A stretch of 64,000 bases of DNA from Pochonia chlamydosporia 170 (taxonomy: Eukaryota; Ascomycota; Sordariomycetes; Hypocreales; Clavicipitaceae): positions 1 through 64,000 of the forward strand of contig NW_019154058.1 of NCBI RefSeq assembly GCF_001653235.2. Reading direction: 5' to 3'. The notes under the pieces were generated by a model. The model was not told where the DNA came from. It was given only the letters and a program-made list of their open reading frames with translations, and made no database searches. This document shows positions 53,270-62,814 of this stretch, piece after piece. The position numbers and the translations under genes are program-made. Within the stretch, counting starts at the first letter, position 1. Each line of letters starts with the position of its first letter.

Positions 53270-56259
53270 CATACTTGCCTATATGAATAGTAAGTATACT
53301 TCGGCAAAAGAGTGTACTATCTACTTTGGGACAAAGAAATATACTTCGTAGTACAATAGTACGATAGTAAAGATAATATTCATATATAACTAACCTAGCA
53401 TGATAGTAGCATAGCAAAATTAGTACTAAAATTACTTCAGTTCAGGATTCGTTATTTTCTCGCTAAATAGACCCGTCATTTAATCCAGCTCATCGTCTAC
53501 TTCTTTATCTACATCTAAATCAATAGCTGTGTCAAGAATAATGCCATGCCCACCCTCAGCTGAGACAGTAATTAGACCCGATCGTATCCAGTTGCCGATA
53601 CACTCAACCTTTTCCACGTTGTCACATATCATGCGTTCTCTATCCCAGCTGAGAGTACGTCTTCCACCAGAGAATGCAGATTCTGGATCTGTTGATTCAG
53701 GTGGAATCGAGAGTACATCAATAGCCATCCGAGAAAGGCGTGGATATGCTTTAATCCGCTCGGGATTAAGCCACCAGAGAAGGGGGGAACAAGTGATCTT
53801 AATCGGAGGGATATTGATAAACACATCAAAATCATCCATATCGGGGTTACTTTCTTCCCATACAGTAATCTCATCAAACAGAGCATCCAGCTCATTCCTC
53901 GACCGCCGAGAAGATGCTGATACATCTTTTGGTGAAACAGCACCACCTAGAGATCCGGCCTCTTTATAGTTCTTTTCCCAGAATATGCGGGTGTTTTCAA
54001 CAGCGTTATTGATCCAGCCCATATCCCAGTTATGCTGAATGTACTTGAGTCGTTTTGAAGGATCAAGGAGCAGAGCAGCGGCGTATACAGGAGTGTTATC
54101 GGTTAAATCATAGTATTTGTTGAGAACAAACCAACCCATATCAACACAGTGAAGAAGATGTGGATCGTAAGTATCTTCTGCGCTGTAAGTTTTCTAGATA
54201 GTACCATTAGTTCTTTAGTCGATTTGGAGAAACTTAAACTAAGTACTTGCCTTCGCCTTCTCGTAGTGGTGGAGTAAAGCATCCATGATCATCAAAGTAT
54301 GCGAGAGATTTGATCCTGAACCTTCTCCTAGCAAAGTTGCGGCCGCAAATGGCTGAAGAAATTTGTGTTTTCTCGATGAATTCCCAATCAGATATAGTCA
54401 GTATGTTGTCTCCGAACTCTCTTTCAAAATCGAGAAAGAACTGCCGTATTTCAGCCTTCTTCCGTAGCGCATTAGATAACAGCTTATACCAGGGATTCCA
54501 CCTGGTATCGTTATCAATGCCGAGGCGCAGGCCTACTTTCATGTCCCATTGATCAGAGTGAATTGATGAAGTTCGTAGCCATACAGCTAGATGGTGTATT
54601 TTGCGTAAAGCAGAGATCTGACGCCATCCAGAGAAGTTGGCCAATCGCTGGTAGTTCGGATCAGATGATTTGCCCTTCTTAGAAAGGTATTTTCTTGTTT
54701 TTGATTGCTTAGATTCCTCCCCGGCGGCGGTATTCAATGTTTCGTAGAACTGCTCATACATTGCATCGCCAGTCGTATCATCAGCGGCTTCGAGGGCTGC
54801 AATCAAGGCTTCTTTCGAGGAGGCCAAAAGGAAAGCCTGAAGGGAGAGATTGAGAATATGTGCCACACAGCGAATACGGCGATGTTTTGAATCAAAGTCG
54901 ACCTAATGCATGATGGGTTTAGTCCAAAGCTTAAGCGTAAAAGGAAAAGACAAAACCTTACGTTGTGTTTTTCCTTGAGAAGTCGCGAAAGGTGTTTCAA
55001 ACATGTATCATTTGATGTAGCGTTATCACTAGTATGATAACCTAACCTTCTAGGAAGGCCGTAGATCTCCAGCACCTCAAATATTAGCTCTGCTTGGTGC
55101 TGTCCACTATGGCTTACTATACACTCCGGCATCCCTAGCAGCGCTCTTCTGGGCTTTAAATCGGCATCAATCCATCTAGCACAGAGGGCTAGAATACCAT
55201 GCCGATGAGGACTAGTCCAAAGGTCGGACGAGAAGTGTACGACTGAGAAAGAGCTCTCAAGTAAACTTCGCAGCCTGGTTCGATATAGATCAAAATTCGC
55301 AGATATGTGCCGCATCGCAGCATGCCGAGATGTGAGCAACAAATCCTCCACAGCGGGATTACTTGCTAGTACTAATTCCGACATCTCATCCCATGTAACT
55401 GCAGAAAACGGAAGGCGCCTCCTAGTTAGGAGGCCTACCCAGGCCTGGACATATCTCTGTCGATCAAATGCCCGGCGGAGGGAGGGTTCAGAGGCTTGAA
55501 GGGCGTAAAAGTGGTCAATTCGGGGCTTCTTGAATGGCTGTTCGATGCTATCTGAATTGGAATCCACACCGAGATTACTCCGGGAGGCTATAACAATATT
55601 GGGATGGACCTTCCGAGCATGATTTCGGGCGTTAGATTTCTGCTTACTTTCCCATGGCTTATCTGGGGGACAATGGATGCACTGATAAACAGCATTCCCG
55701 GTAGCTTTTCGCTTACCAGAACGGCCCAGTTTAGGATGCTCGGGATAAATCCTACGAAAGAATGGTGTTATATCGAAATCAAGTAAGAGAATGGAAGTAG
55801 GAGTAGCTTCCTCAGTACTTTGAGAAGGAGCAGCACTTGAAGGAGGAGCGATCGAAGGAGGAGCGATCGAAGGAGCCACAGTATTGATCGTAAGCTGTGA
55901 GGAATCCATCGTAAAAGGAAGCCGGGAACGCGACTTGTTCAGCCAGATAAAGGCTTGAAAAGCAACAATTTGGTTGCATCTTTGGAGAAGAGAAACTAAA
56001 AGCTATCGAGAAGCTGGACACCTGGTTACATAGTCGAAGTTCAGGGGCAGATTGTGAGGCCTTCATTTGGTGGCGTTATTTGCACCGGCAAGATTTCTAG
56101 AGCCAATTAGAATGCAGTATTTTCCTTCCAAAGTACGATAGTAAAGTTACTATTTTACTTCACCTCTGAAAACTATACTTCGTAGTATACTTTGAAGTAA
56201 AGATAATATTACGATAGTAGACATAATAGTACGATAACATAGTACAATAGGCAAGTCTG
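53270..56259 (-). mobile_element. hAT element (copy 3), ACTATCGTA family
   Basis: Termini CATACTTGCCTAT (53270) and, inverted, CAGACTTGCCTAT (56259). Subterminal regions are rich in AGTACGATAGTA and ACTTCGTAGTATA motifs at both ends. The flanking 8-mers differ, so one end may have been rearranged. The short copy at 23890-24276 is a deletion derivative. Confidence 0.75.
53480..55909 (-). pseudogene. hAT transposase, frameshifted (copy 3)
   Basis: Exon 1 (55909 to about 54960) carries a Pro/Ser-rich leader, a finger (CIHCPPDKPW...NHARKVH), RRRLPFSAVTWDEM and SSDLWTSPHRH. A GTAAGG...TTAG intron of about 60 bp follows KEKHN; exon 2 continues DFDSKHRRIRCVAHILNLSLQAFLL and DNDTRWNPWYKLL. Near 54370 a one-base shift moves FLQPFAAATLL out of frame. 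A further splice (GCAAGT or GTACTT donor, TTACAG acceptor near 54190) is needed before MGWFVLNKYYDLTDN. The C-terminal dimerisation domain (CSPLLWWLNPER...STDPESAFSGGRR) has Asp in place of the usual Glu before PE. It is a close relative of copy 2 and is dead. Confidence 0.8.
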
Positions 56260-56339
56260 AGCTAGTTGGAGATAAGTCCAACTTGGAAGTCAGAACAAGG
56301 GAGACGGGTGGCCGAGCTTTTGGTGATGGCTTCACTGGC

Positions 56340-56462
56340 GCTTTGCCAATCCACTCCTAATCCACCCAATCCACAATAGCTTCCAGTGGATCCACTATAT
56401 TGAGATATTCAGTGGATTATGATCTACCCACTACACTCGAGCATTCAGTGGATTGAGTGGAG
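56340..56462. repeat. ATCCACT-type iterated motif
   Basis: AATCCACT and AGTGGATT motifs occur about ten times on both strands, including CAGTGGATT at the edges. It looks like a small hAT end region without a gene. Confidence 0.4.
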
Positions 56463-56564
56463 TGGCTTTCAACCCTGCAGCGACCAGTGGCTTAAATTTT
56501 CCGCCGTCAGAGCCTGGCGTACAGACCCTGGCATTGTCTACATGGAATGAGTACGTACCATTGG

Positions 56565-56936
56565 TATGTTGTTGCATAATGGTGCCTCTGTTGACTCTAC
56601 TAGTAGGCTCGGAATGGTTGACAACTGTTGGATAAAACTGCCCCTGTTGATAGAACAAGCAAACTTGGTGTAATTGCTGGTTTTCATACTGTCGGTTATC
56701 TGTCACGTTATGAGACTCATTGTTAACTAAGCTCTTTTTCAAAATTGTTATTCTTGTTGTTCGAGCTGCAGACAGAGTCTGCAGCTCTCCTTTTAATATC
56801 AGAACACTTCCTTTCGTCCGAAGCAAATAATTGCTTTTTCCGGCTATTCTCAGTTCTCATAGCCGACGTCATGACAACCAGCATTTACACCAAGTTTGCT
56901 TGTTCTGTCAACAGAGGCAGTTTTATCCGACACGTC
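56565..56936. repeat. Head-to-head pair of LTR-like ends
   Basis: 56632-56703 (TGTTGGATAAAACTGCCCC onward) and the reverse complement of 56864-56935 (CGGATAAAACTGCCTCTG onward) match over about 70 bp, including ACAAGCAAACTTGGTGTAA. The right arm also contains the ATAGCCGGAAAAAGCAATTA block of the 41174 LTR. A further TGTTGCATAATGGTGCCTCTG start lies at 56569. It could act as a MITE or be two solo LTR fragments in inverted orientation. Confidence 0.65.
56763..56787. repeat. LTR hairpin, 10-bp stem, 5-nt loop
   Basis: GAGCTGCAGA / TCTGCAGCTC around loop CAGAG, inside the inverted LTR pair. Confidence 0.65.
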
Positions 56937-56950
56937 CATAAGGCTCTATC

Positions 56951-56958
56951 TATATAAG
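56951..56958 (+). promoter_or_regulatory. TATA box upstream of MADS-like gene
   Basis: TATATAAG lies about 95 bp before the ATG at 57047 and about 15 bp beyond the end of the inverted LTR pair. Confidence 0.45.
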
Positions 56959-57046
56959 ACGGCTTTTGGGCGCTTTCGCATCTTCGGTCCCTCAACACAA
57001 TCTCCAACAAGTTAGCTATTGCAAGCAAGTGAGACACCCCGCCGCA

Positions 57047-57475
57047 ATGAAGACCCCACCCGAGAAACGTTGGAAGCAGCGGAAGTCCGGTATTATGAAG
57101 AAGGTGCAGAACATGCACTGGGACTTTGGTGCCAAAGCGGCCCTTTACTTGGAGCGGAACGGAGAGCTTTTCGTGTACCGCTCTCACGAGGACTTCGCAT
57201 GGAAAGATGCTACATTCTTCGCGACGCAAATTCTGACCCCTGAGGACTTCATTACCGTCGCTCAGGAGAGGAATTCTAGACAGTCGCAGCGGTCTACCCC
57301 GTCCACGGCTGGGCATGATGCATCGTCTACAGCTGATCAAGATACGCCGTCTGCATCTGAGCAAGAAGCGTCGTTCACGGCTGAGCAATACAAACCAGTC
57401 GGGCGGGAGACACCCTCACCGCAGAAGCCAGATCCGACATCAGGGATTTTGGGAAGACTCGGTCGTTATTTCTAA
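57047..57475 (+). CDS. Small MADS-like protein
   Basis: 142 codons, no intron. The ATG at 57047 is preferred over 56966, which is only 8 bp after the TATA box. Residues about 1-60 (KRWKQRKSGIMKKVQNMHW, then AALYLERNGELFVYRS) resemble the first helix and beta strand of a MADS/SRF DNA-binding domain (KR..RK.G..KK...L....A..AL...NG..Y.Y.S). The rest is Ser/Thr/Gln-rich with repeats of the type TAGHDASSTADQD and ends LGRLGRYF. If correct it would bind DNA in the nucleus; the match is by pattern only. It is alone, next to LTR debris that may supply its promoter. Confidence 0.45.
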   Translation: MKTPPEKRWKQRKSGIMKKVQNMHWDFGAKAALYLERNGELFVYRSHEDFAWKDATFFATQILTPEDFITVAQERNSRQSQRSTPSTAGHDASSTADQDTPSASEQEASFTAEQYKPVGRETPSPQKPDPTSGILGRLGRYF

Positions 57476-57729
57476 AGTGGCTCGGCGGGCCACAAGTTTC
57501 AACGTAGACAGAATTAGGTTGGATTTCCTGGGTTACGTACGGTGATTTGTATTGTAGTTAGTTATTGGCTACCTCTAATGTCTTCCTTTAGCTGAAAGAA
57601 CTCTCAAGCCGACTGATCTACTCTGTCCGGCTGTAGGAGAGCCGATGTAAGAGTGAAGGTTGGGCACCTTCTGAGCACGAAGTGTCGCAGCGTGGTCAAT
57701 CACGCCTACTGATTTGGCCCACTGTGTTC

Positions 57730-58656
57730 CTACCTGGAGGAGACCTCCTCGTCTTGGACACTGTTGCATGAATTTCCCATTCTCCATGAGACGCTTGGCT
57801 TTTTGCCTTGGGTTACTGGCGTCAATCGCCCCAGAGCTAGATTCACCTTTGAGTTGGGGTGGGACCGGAAACATGCCCGACCGTCACCGTACTCTGAAGT
57901 CAGTAAACAGGAAGCATGCTGAAGACTCGCAACCAACACATCCCTCCCTCCTTCAACATTCTCTATGGTGGATTCTATTCGAAGAGGTGGCGAGGGCAGC
58001 CTACGAGGGGGAGAGTATGGTGGAGGGGAGTCATATGCTTCAGAACTCAAGGGTGACCAACCCCATCTCTCTCGCCAAGCTCGCACCCGTTCGTATGATC
58101 GAGCAAGATCTATAGTCAACTTGCGGCCTTCGCCAACAACCTCTCGTACAATACTCCTTGCGGTTTCGAACTCGGCTTTTGTCCTGGTTGGTTGTTGCCG
58201 GGTAGATGCGGATGAATCAGGAGGTTCCGAGGCGAATGGATCAAGCTCAGGGCCAGGTACAAGCGCTCTGACTCGCTGGCTGCGTCTTTCTTCACGGAAG
58301 AAGTCATTTTGGAGATATATCTCGTAATTAGATCGAAGACCCCATACAGGCTCATGGAGGCCACGTGAGCCACGGGGGAGTGGGAGACTTGAAAAGGTTT
58401 GCGGAAAGGCAGCGAACAGGTTTTCAAGTGCATTTTCGTCTCCAAGTCCGTAGAAGCGACTAATACTAGTCACAGAACTACCCGCGGATTTTGGTCGGTC
58501 CCCGACTAGTGAAGGACTAGATGTATCTTGTCGACTGAATCGTTCTCGCTCTTTTCGCTGGAATTGATCACTGGGGCTGGGACTTCCCTTTTTTTTAGAT
58601 TCGCGCAAGGTGAAAGTCTTGATGTACACATTGACATTGCGAATACTTCCTTGCAC
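57730..58656 (-). CDS. Unrecognised protein, 308 codons
   Basis: A single open frame with mixed, protein-like composition. It has a Ser/Lys/Arg-rich N-terminus, a middle part (GDENALENLFAAFPQTF, EIYLQNDFFREERRSQRVR), a helical basic segment (RKLTIDLARSYERVRAWRER), and a Pro-rich SPPPYSPPRRLPSPP stretch. No signal peptide or TM segment is seen. I know no family for it. Convergent with the MADS-like gene at 57475. It could be a fragment of a larger gene whose 5' exon lies above 58656. Confidence 0.4.
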   Translation of the reverse strand: MQGSIRNVNVYIKTFTLRESKKKGSPSPSDQFQRKERERFSRQDTSSPSLVGDRPKSAGSSVTSISRFYGLGDENALENLFAAFPQTFSSLPLPRGSRGLHEPVWGLRSNYEIYLQNDFFREERRSQRVRALVPGPELDPFASEPPDSSASTRQQPTRTKAEFETARSIVREVVGEGRKLTIDLARSYERVRAWRERWGWSPLSSEAYDSPPPYSPPRRLPSPPLRIESTIENVEGGRDVLVASLQHASCLLTSEYGDGRACFRSHPNSKVNLALGRLTPVTQGKKPSVSWRMGNSCNSVQDEEVSSR

Positions 58657-58659
58657 CTC

Positions 58660-59485
58660 TTGGGAATAGAATCAGCATTTGTATATGAAAGAAATGGCCG
58701 CGGTTTCTTCAGTACGAGGTACCATACTATGGTTTACCTAAAAGCTAGGTAAAAGGAGAAAGAAAACTCCAGGGTCACGCTCGACGACACAACCATGGTT
58801 GCTGCGTGGTGGCTTAGTCGAAATGAAATAATTCACAAAAGAAGCAAGTTTCAAATGAGACAACCAAGGTACCTGCGGTTGGGCTGGCAGAATCCTACTA
58901 CGTTAACGAGAACAATGTGGCCAATCACAGGCGCTAAAAGTCATGCCCGTGTAAGACTCATGCCCGTGTAGCCAAAGTGTCATGCCCGTCTAGCAATTCC
59001 CTTGATTTATTTGACTCATTTGACTTCATTTGACTTCATTTGGATATCTCCATGGCCCCATTCTTCTCCCTTCAAGAGGCCAATCATATCAGCTTTTAGC
59101 GATCCCCGAAGGTCATGATCATCTGTCTCTGTAGGACAGGGCGCTTAGACACCATCGCCAGGGCAAAAAAGATATTCAACCGCCATCTGTGATGGACGCG
59201 GAAACTGGCACCTTCGGAGTGATCATAGGCGTAGTCGTTGTCGGGCCAGCTCGGAAGGGCGCCAGTCGGTATTCGCAGTGAAGCTCCATGACAGGTTAAA
59301 CCTGCCAATGTCAAGATCTGTATTCCCAATTTGCCTGCTACTAACAGGTGAACGCGTTCCAAAATCTACATTATGGCGGCGTTAATTGCGCTGCGCCACC
59401 AACGTTCTCAGGTAAGGCGTTGCAACATTGGTGGCGGGGATCCCTGGAGTTGTGCGCTGTAAACAGGAATGGCAGCCTACCCTAG
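58660..59485. other. Non-coding; short repeats
   Basis: CATGCCCGT occurs three times at 58943-58990, two of them followed by GTA, then ATTTGACTTC-type repeats to 59041. No gene recognised. Confidence 0.45.
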
Positions 59486-59487
59486 GG

Positions 59488-59630
59488 TGTTACTCAAATA
59501 GTCAAATATCCAAATAAATCGAGCCCTCAGATTTGATTTTATTCAAGTAATTTAAGGTCAGATCTGAGTTGAAAAAATTTGGATTTGTTTGATTTGATTT
59601 GAATAAATTTGAATGCCATTTATTTATTTG
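59488..59630. repeat. CAAAT-type iterated AT-rich end
   Basis: GGGTGTTACTCAAATAGTC followed by many CAAAT / ATTTG motifs. The hAT gene to the right is cut off exactly where this stretch begins, so it is either that element's decayed end or the end of another element inserted into it. Confidence 0.45.
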
Positions 59631-61477
59631 CAAGTCTGGTTGATGACATGACCGAGGCAACGGATGCGGATATGCTCAACTGGTGGTAACTCCTTAATAG
59701 TCTTCTTAAGGATGCGAATCATCTTATCGTTGCTGCCGTGGTTGTCGCTGATGAAGGCCCCGATACGATTGTGGGAGATATTATACTCCTTGATGACGAG
59801 CAAGAACGCGTCTGCCTGCTCTTCTGCCCGGTATTGCTCAGGATGGTTGGCTAGGGCTAGACAAGCCTTCGTAACTTTCCGCGTCTTTTCGTCGAGGAAG
59901 TGGCAGCAAATAGCCTGTAGGTTTGTCCGCGTTGGGGAAGACCAAACATCGACGGAGAAGTGAATCTTTGAGAGGGAATTTCGGAGACGGCGCATGACTC
60001 TACGCTTGTATCTAGGTCTATTCAGTGAAGTAAATAGTGCAAAATACCGTATACGATATTTTTTCGACCTCACACTGCACTGTATTGTTTAGGAATTTGC
60101 TGCACTGCACGGTATACGGTATTGCACTGTATTTGAGCAATATCGTATTGCAATATCTATTGCACGGCGTGCAAAGAGCCGCATGGCCCAGGCATGAAGC
60201 TAACCAAATTGAGTAAGGTTGAGGTTCTACAATGTCTCACCAACCGTAAATTATGAAGCTATTCGCGGCCAACATGTAATAGTTTGCTTTTTCCGAGAGA
60301 CGAGAGCGCTTCGATGTACGCTTCTTCTTCTTGAATTGAGAGGGCGACAACGGCGAAGTATACGTTTCTCCCATGTCAGAATCTCCGTTGTCGCTGGCAG
60401 CTGATGAATCAGCCACTAGGGATGTTGGGGATGATATGGCCGTGAAGGAAGCGGCAACACCTGAGTGTTGAGAAGTCATTATGTATTAGATCAAGAATTG
60501 TCGACGGAAGTGAAATTTCAGGGGTTGACACGCTTTATTGCAGAGAAATCCTTCAATTGGGATCTTCATTCATTACGCCTGATGCGTACAGTAAGGGCCT
60601 CGTATTACTCGTGTTGCACTGTATTTGCACTGGATGAATATCATATTATACGATATTCGAACGACCTCGCACTGCACTGCACGGTTTTCTATTTTTCTTG
60701 CACTGCACGGTATAAAAATACAGTGCAGGCAATACGATATTGAATACGATATCGTCTTATTTACGGCCACACTATTTACATCACTGGGTCTATTAGCAAC
60801 TAGTTAGTAACTCCAATAAGGTAAGATACGTACTTTCGATGGATAGAAACAAGCGTTTCCTTAGCCTGCTTCCGGTCGGGTAAGACCTCGCTCGCAAAGG
60901 GGTTGAGTGTATTAGAGAACTCGATAAACTCCTTCCACTCTACGCTACGTAGAGACTGATTATTGCATGCGAGGAGGCGGATGAGCTTCTCTGCAATGTC
61001 CCCCTTGTCGAATACCCGTCGAAGGAGTTGCTTCTCTACGGTTGTAAACTGAGAAGATGGGTGTGCCTTCTGAATGTCGAAGCCTCGAAGAAGTGTAGCC
61101 TGACGCTTTGCGAGTGGCTCTCCATCACCATTGCTGAGGGTAATGAGGTGATTCTTGGTCAGATGCTCCCGAATGCGCTTCATGTTTGTTGAAGAGTAGG
61201 GACAAGGCCTGGTTCTGTTACCATGTCCAACTATTTGGCCACAATACCAGATCTGGTGTTTCCATTGGTCTTTTCCCCTCTCCACACCTTTGGGTTTGCG
61301 AGAATAGGACCAGATCTCGGTGCACTTCTTCTTGTAAGGGCGCTTCCTTGAGGTAGCAGAGCTCTGGTCTAATGCCTCAAGTTCAGCATCGAGTCGGCCA
61401 TGTTCAGCAGGAGAAAGGTCATCAAATTGACTTGAAGTAACGGCGGAAAGGCCATCTTCATTAATGGAGGACGCCAT
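59624..61477 (-). pseudogene. hAT transposase (copy 5), intron invaded, 3' lost
   Basis: Exon 1 (61477-60834) has an acidic leader, a basic KRPYKKK patch and a BED finger (IWYCGQIVGHGNRTRPCPYSS...IREHLTKNH). It then runs to VSIHRK. A 44-bp ancestral intron starts GTACGT (60833) and ended AATAG. Exon 2 (from 60017) continues PRYKRRVMRRLRNSLSKIHFSVDVWSSPTRTN with the first catalytic Asp, FISDNHGSNDK and CLGHVINQTC, and then stops at 59624 where CAAAT-rich DNA begins. The second half, including the dimerisation domain, is absent. A 764-bp hAT relic sits exactly at the intron's 3' splice site. Confidence 0.75.
60023..60786 (-). mobile_element. Nested non-autonomous hAT with 8-bp TSD
   Basis: Ends CAGTGAAGTAAATAGTGC and, inverted, CAGTGATGTAAATAGTGT; flanked by perfect 8-bp duplications GGTCTATT (60015-60022 and 60787-60794). 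Subterminal regions are rich in TGCACTGCACGGTAT and ATACGATAT. A short frame (60479-60237, MTSQHSGVAASFTA with a KKKKRTSKRSR basic patch) is a transposase N-terminal stump. Termini relate it to the hAT at 33197. Confidence 0.9.
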
Positions 61478-61554
61478 GGCAGAAATGCGTTCAGGTCGTA
61501 CGAAGAGGTAAATTGTTCTATGCTGTGCTAAACACTGCCTTATATCCTTTTCGG

Positions 61555-61700
61555 CTTAGTTACAGAAACCATTGAAACCAGTGAAACAATTGAAACAACT
61601 GAAACGTAGAATTTTTGGGTTTCATTGAAACAGCCAAAAGCTCGTTTCAATTGAAACTTGAAACCGTTTCAACGGGTTGAAACGTTTCAGTCCAACACTG
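61555..61700 (-). repeat. Right end of hAT copy 5, GAAAC family
   Basis: The reverse complement starts CAGTGTTGGACTGAAACG at 61700 and contains about twelve GAAAC/GTTTC motifs, some as GTTTCAATTGAAAC palindromes. It lies upstream of the copy 5 transposase. Confidence 0.75.
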
Positions 61701-61820
61701 CTCCGAGCATATTGGCTCTCTCCCTCTTGTCCTCGTCGTGCAATTTTTGGGTCGTAACAACATCGATGCTATTTGAATAATAAGAATCTGCTGCCACTGT
61801 TTAGAGAATAGAGAATACAC

Positions 61821-62698
61821 TTACAACATAATAATCGGGAATAGACATAAAAGCGAGTATACCAACTTATCTAGTTGGGCAAACACAAACAAATACTTCC
61901 CTTCATAAACACTAAACGAGAAGGTTATAGTACGTCCAATGCCAAGAAAAGCCAACGTGGAAACGCGGATCTCAGTGCTACGCATGAGATAGCGGAATAG
62001 TGTACCGCCCTTCAGCCCACCAGTTGTTGATGACTTAAGCACAGATCGGAGGATTTTCAGTAAGAATATAGCAGTCACAGTTTCGGCTAATGCGAGAGGC
62101 AAGAAGTAGCCTATATGCAGACGACATATCCTGGCTGAATATTCATATGTTTCGGGTATCTCGTGAAGTATAAAATTTGTGTGAATCACTAAAATAGTGA
62201 TGCGGATGGCTACGATTACGAGCATAAGCGCCCAGTAAATAGTCAAGTATACAATGCGCTCCCAATCGCGGAGGAGGTTGAGTAGGATGATATATCCATA
62301 GAAAGGGAGTCCGGCTTCTTGGATCTAGTAGAGGCCAAGGAGACCATGAGTTAGTCGATTGTATATAGCAGTTCAAGGTTTAAGATAAATACGGAGACGA
62401 AGACAGCCGCCATTACCAACCCTACAAACATGGCACTTACCGTCCAGAGGAGGTGAGAGAATACGAAAGCGACTGCCTGGTTCATAGGGGGGCAACCAAC
62501 ATTGTCTCGATAGTGAGCAAGACCATTGGCTACAGCACACCCCACAGAGGCGACAATTGGCACTAGGAGGAGTGCTGTAACCTTCCCCCTAATACCAGCC
62601 ACCATGATTCCAATAAGAACATAGCAAATCCCAATAGTACTTAAGATGGCCTCGCTTGTAAAATAGTAGGATACTGAATTAGGAGCTGTACATCCCAT
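61821..62698 (-). CDS. Seven-TM fungal membrane protein, copy B
   Basis: Exon 1 (62698-62441, 86 codons) and exon 2 (62324-61821) with a 116-bp GTAAGT intron. Exon 1 has two to three helices (AILSTIGICYVLIGIMVAGI, ALLLVPIVASVGCAV). Exon 2 begins IQEAGLPFYGYI and has four (LTIYWALMLVIVAIRITIL, GYFLPLALAETVTAIFLL, IRVSTLAFLGIGRTITFSF, LDKLVYSLLCLFPIIML), with an RSTEIR block. It is a clear paralogue of 39060-40134, with introns at the same place. The frame stops inside TTGTAAGT, again a splice donor. The hAT end at 61700 lies 120 bp beyond, so a last exon may have been displaced. Function unknown. Confidence 0.6.
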
Positions 62699-62814
62699 GT
62701 TGCTTCGTACTCGGTGGGTAAACCAACAAATAGTCAGGGATAATTGATTCTCGGTTCAAGAGAAGTGAACTTCCATGGACGATGATTAGAAGGAATCTCA
62801 TTGTATTTAACGTA

